This document shows positions 62,805 through 64,000 of a DNA stretch of 64,000 bases, piece after piece. Positions within the stretch are counted from its first letter, which is position 1; every line of letters begins with the position of its first letter. Below the pieces are notes generated by a model. That model was not told the DNA's origin. It did no database searches and saw nothing but the letters and a program-made list of their open reading frames with translations. The stretch is taken from the NCBI GenBank assembly GCA_964569025.1, contig CAZMSQ010000011.1, forward strand, positions 8,307 through 72,306. The letters are read 5' to 3'. The translations under genes and the position numbers were made by a program. Origin of the DNA: CAZMSQ01 sp964569025. Lineage in GTDB: Bacteria; Bacteroidota; Bacteroidia; Chitinophagales; Saprospiraceae.

Positions 62805-64000
62805 TCAATTGCGGATGCAACGAACTGAAAATCCACTCGATCGACCACCAATTGTGAAATCGACGCCTGCTCCACTAATGGCGAATCCAAGGTATCCGGA
62901 ATCGCGATATACTTGGTTAGATGTAGTGCTCGACCAATAGCGAGCGTATTGATTGACACCTACGAAATTAGAGCCGGAACGTTTTCCCGCATGGGTCAAC
63001 CTCAACGGAGAATCAAAAGCTCCTGAGGAAGTAAGCTCAGACCAACTCAACCGCTCTGCCTCCCACTCTGCATTGGTTGGAAGCCGATACCCATTTGGAC
63101 AAGGATTGTTCATCCCGTTGACCCCTTGCCAGAGATTGTTATTGACAGATATGAGCCAATCATACACCGGAATAAGAGTAGAAATAATAAAACTATCATT
63201 CCCCGGAGTTGCAGTACTTGAAAGCGTAAACGTCGTTACACTATTCCGGCACTGATGGCCATCTGCAAAGCGGCCCCATTGAAACAAAGCTCCATAAGAT
63301 AAAGAATCATCAACCTCAGTAGCCGCCCTCGAGGCTCCGAGATTCCGATCCATCCACACTTTGTTGGTCGCTGATTTCACGTCAATGATTTCAGTTTCAA
63401 GTCCAGAACCCAGACAATCTGTGTAACCCGTTGGATACGCGACAACACTGACTTCCAAACTGCATGTTTTCGTAGCGACATCAATCAGAAAAACAGCGGT
63501 ACCCGTGTCCTGTGGGGTCCCCGAAAATTCCATTGAAAGATTCTCATCCCCTGGCCTGAGCCTCCCTTTTTGCAAGCGAAGTGAAATTCCACTAACATCC
63601 TGAGAAAGAAATACTTTCTCTGGGAAATCACCCGAATTTCCGTTGGTGTACGGAATCGTGAGGGTTCTACCTTCAGATGGTTTCTGAGCCTTCAACACCT
63701 GACTCACAAGGGCATCCTCACAGTAGAGTGAATCAACTGTCCCTAAGCACCCTATTTGGAACCACTCAGGGCGAATGGAAGACCCCATGTTTAATTCGAG
63801 ACAATGTGACGTAAGATTGTAAATCTGAAGCCCTTCCGGGGGGTTCTTGATAGAATCCCTTTGAGATGTTGTCATTCTGGGAAGCATATGAGCCACCCTC
63901 GCAGAATCCGAATAAGTTGAGACCGCTGAAGTGTCTGAATAAGCAGATGAGTCCGAATACACTGTCGCCCGGGCACTGTCTGAGTAACTCGAAATCCTCG
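62805..64000 (-). CDS. FISUMP-domain surface protein (5' end beyond the window)
   Basis: The C-terminal 200 residues match the Fibrobacter succinogenes major paralogous (FISUMP) domain: VWMDRNLGASRAATEVDDSLSYGALFQWGRFADGHQCR, NPCPNGYRLPTNAEWEAE and RYWSSTTSN ending in GFSVRCIRN. Before it lies a segment VAHMLPRMTTSQRDSIKNPPEGLQIYNLTSHCLELN, frequent in Bacteroidota surface and tail-fibre-like proteins. The visible N-terminal part is a Ser/Tyr/Asp/Ala repeat (SYSDSARA, VYSDSSAYSDTS, TYSDSARV). The frame is open to the last base of the window, and the GTG at 63962 is internal, so the start is outside. Function unknown; likely surface-exposed. Confidence 0.85.
   Translation of the reverse strand, partial: RISSYSDSARATVYSDSSAYSDTSAVSTYSDSARVAHMLPRMTTSQRDSIKNPPEGLQIYNLTSHCLELNMGSSIRPEWFQIGCLGTVDSLYCEDALVSQVLKAQKPSEGRTLTIPYTNGNSGDFPEKVFLSQDVSGISLRLQKGRLRPGDENLSMEFSGTPQDTGTAVFLIDVATKTCSLEVSVVAYPTGYTDCLGSGLETEIIDVKSATNKVWMDRNLGASRAATEVDDSLSYGALFQWGRFADGHQCRNSVTTFTLSSTATPGNDSFIISTLIPVYDWLISVNNNLWQGVNGMNNPCPNGYRLPTNAEWEAERLSWSELTSSGAFDSPLRLTHAGKRSGSNFVGVNQYARYWSSTTSNQVYRDSGYLGFAISGAGVDFTIGGRSSGFSVRCIRN

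Overview
The window is a chromosomal stretch of a Bacteroidota bacterium, probably from the Saprospiria/Sphingobacteriia side of the phylum. The family-level placement is inference; the phylum is well supported. Four secreted proteins end in type IX secretion (T9SS) C-terminal sorting domains. A TonB-dependent receptor carries an N-terminal CarboxypepD-regulatory domain. The order rpmB-rpmG-DUF4295-ftsY is typical of the phylum. Bacteroidota-type promoter elements (TAnnTTTG near -7) recur upstream of genes, while Shine-Dalgarno sequences are mostly weak. The sequence is a draft scaffold with two 100-N gaps. One gap interrupts yidC. The other, in a UbiD-family gene, is flanked by identical 55-base copies and is almost certainly an unmerged contig overlap.

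Layout. 0-5 kb: the 3' part of nusB, a very long secreted coiled-coil protein and a glucosaminidase. 5-12.8 kb: 3-hydroxybutyryl-CoA dehydrogenase, a di-haem peroxidase next to an MbnP-like lipoprotein, a DEDDh exonuclease, a leucine-rich-repeat protein, ApbE, DoxX and TerC. 12.9-17.7 kb: SulP transporter, Mpo1-like protein, MurQ, DUF2461 and a BadF-type amino-sugar kinase; MurQ and the kinase suggest peptidoglycan amino-sugar recycling. 17.7-22.6 kb: serine dehydratase, a compact redox/sulfur operon (three rhodaneses and a c-type haem DUF3365 protein), a small heat-shock protein and a universal stress protein. 22.6-30.8 kb: a broken small gene, a glycosyltransferase, cytochrome bd oxidase (cydAB), a DUF3810 putative metalloprotease coupled to a 2H phosphoesterase, and RecQ. 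30.9-41.1 kb: PorE-like OmpA/TPR lipoprotein, secreted PQQ-type sugar dehydrogenase, a frameshifted lipoprotein, an RsmF-like rRNA methyltransferase, an AGCS symporter and yidC. 41.4-49.7 kb: a giant DUF4397 repeat protein, DUF3293, a UbiD-type decarboxylase and ffh. 49.9-60.7 kb: TonB receptor, secreted peptidylarginine/agmatine deiminase, serine hydrolase, FabH, methyltransferase, FKBP isomerase, BtuF-like protein and secreted subtilase. 60.8-64 kb: tRNA-Arg(ACG), rpmB, rpmG, DUF4295, ftsY and a FISUMP-domain surface protein that runs off the end.

No gene-free interval exceeds about 300 bases. The longest are 26595-26871, 41129-41403, 36332-36568 and 20906-21129, and each holds little beyond a promoter. 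I see no CRISPR array, insertion sequence, prophage or rRNA. Most of the window is housekeeping plus envelope and secreted functions. The least explained items are the dispersed palindrome (16788-16838 and 46143-46168), the two interrupted reading frames, the MbnP/MauG-like pair and the rhodanese/haem operon. I did not find a convincing wholly new system.
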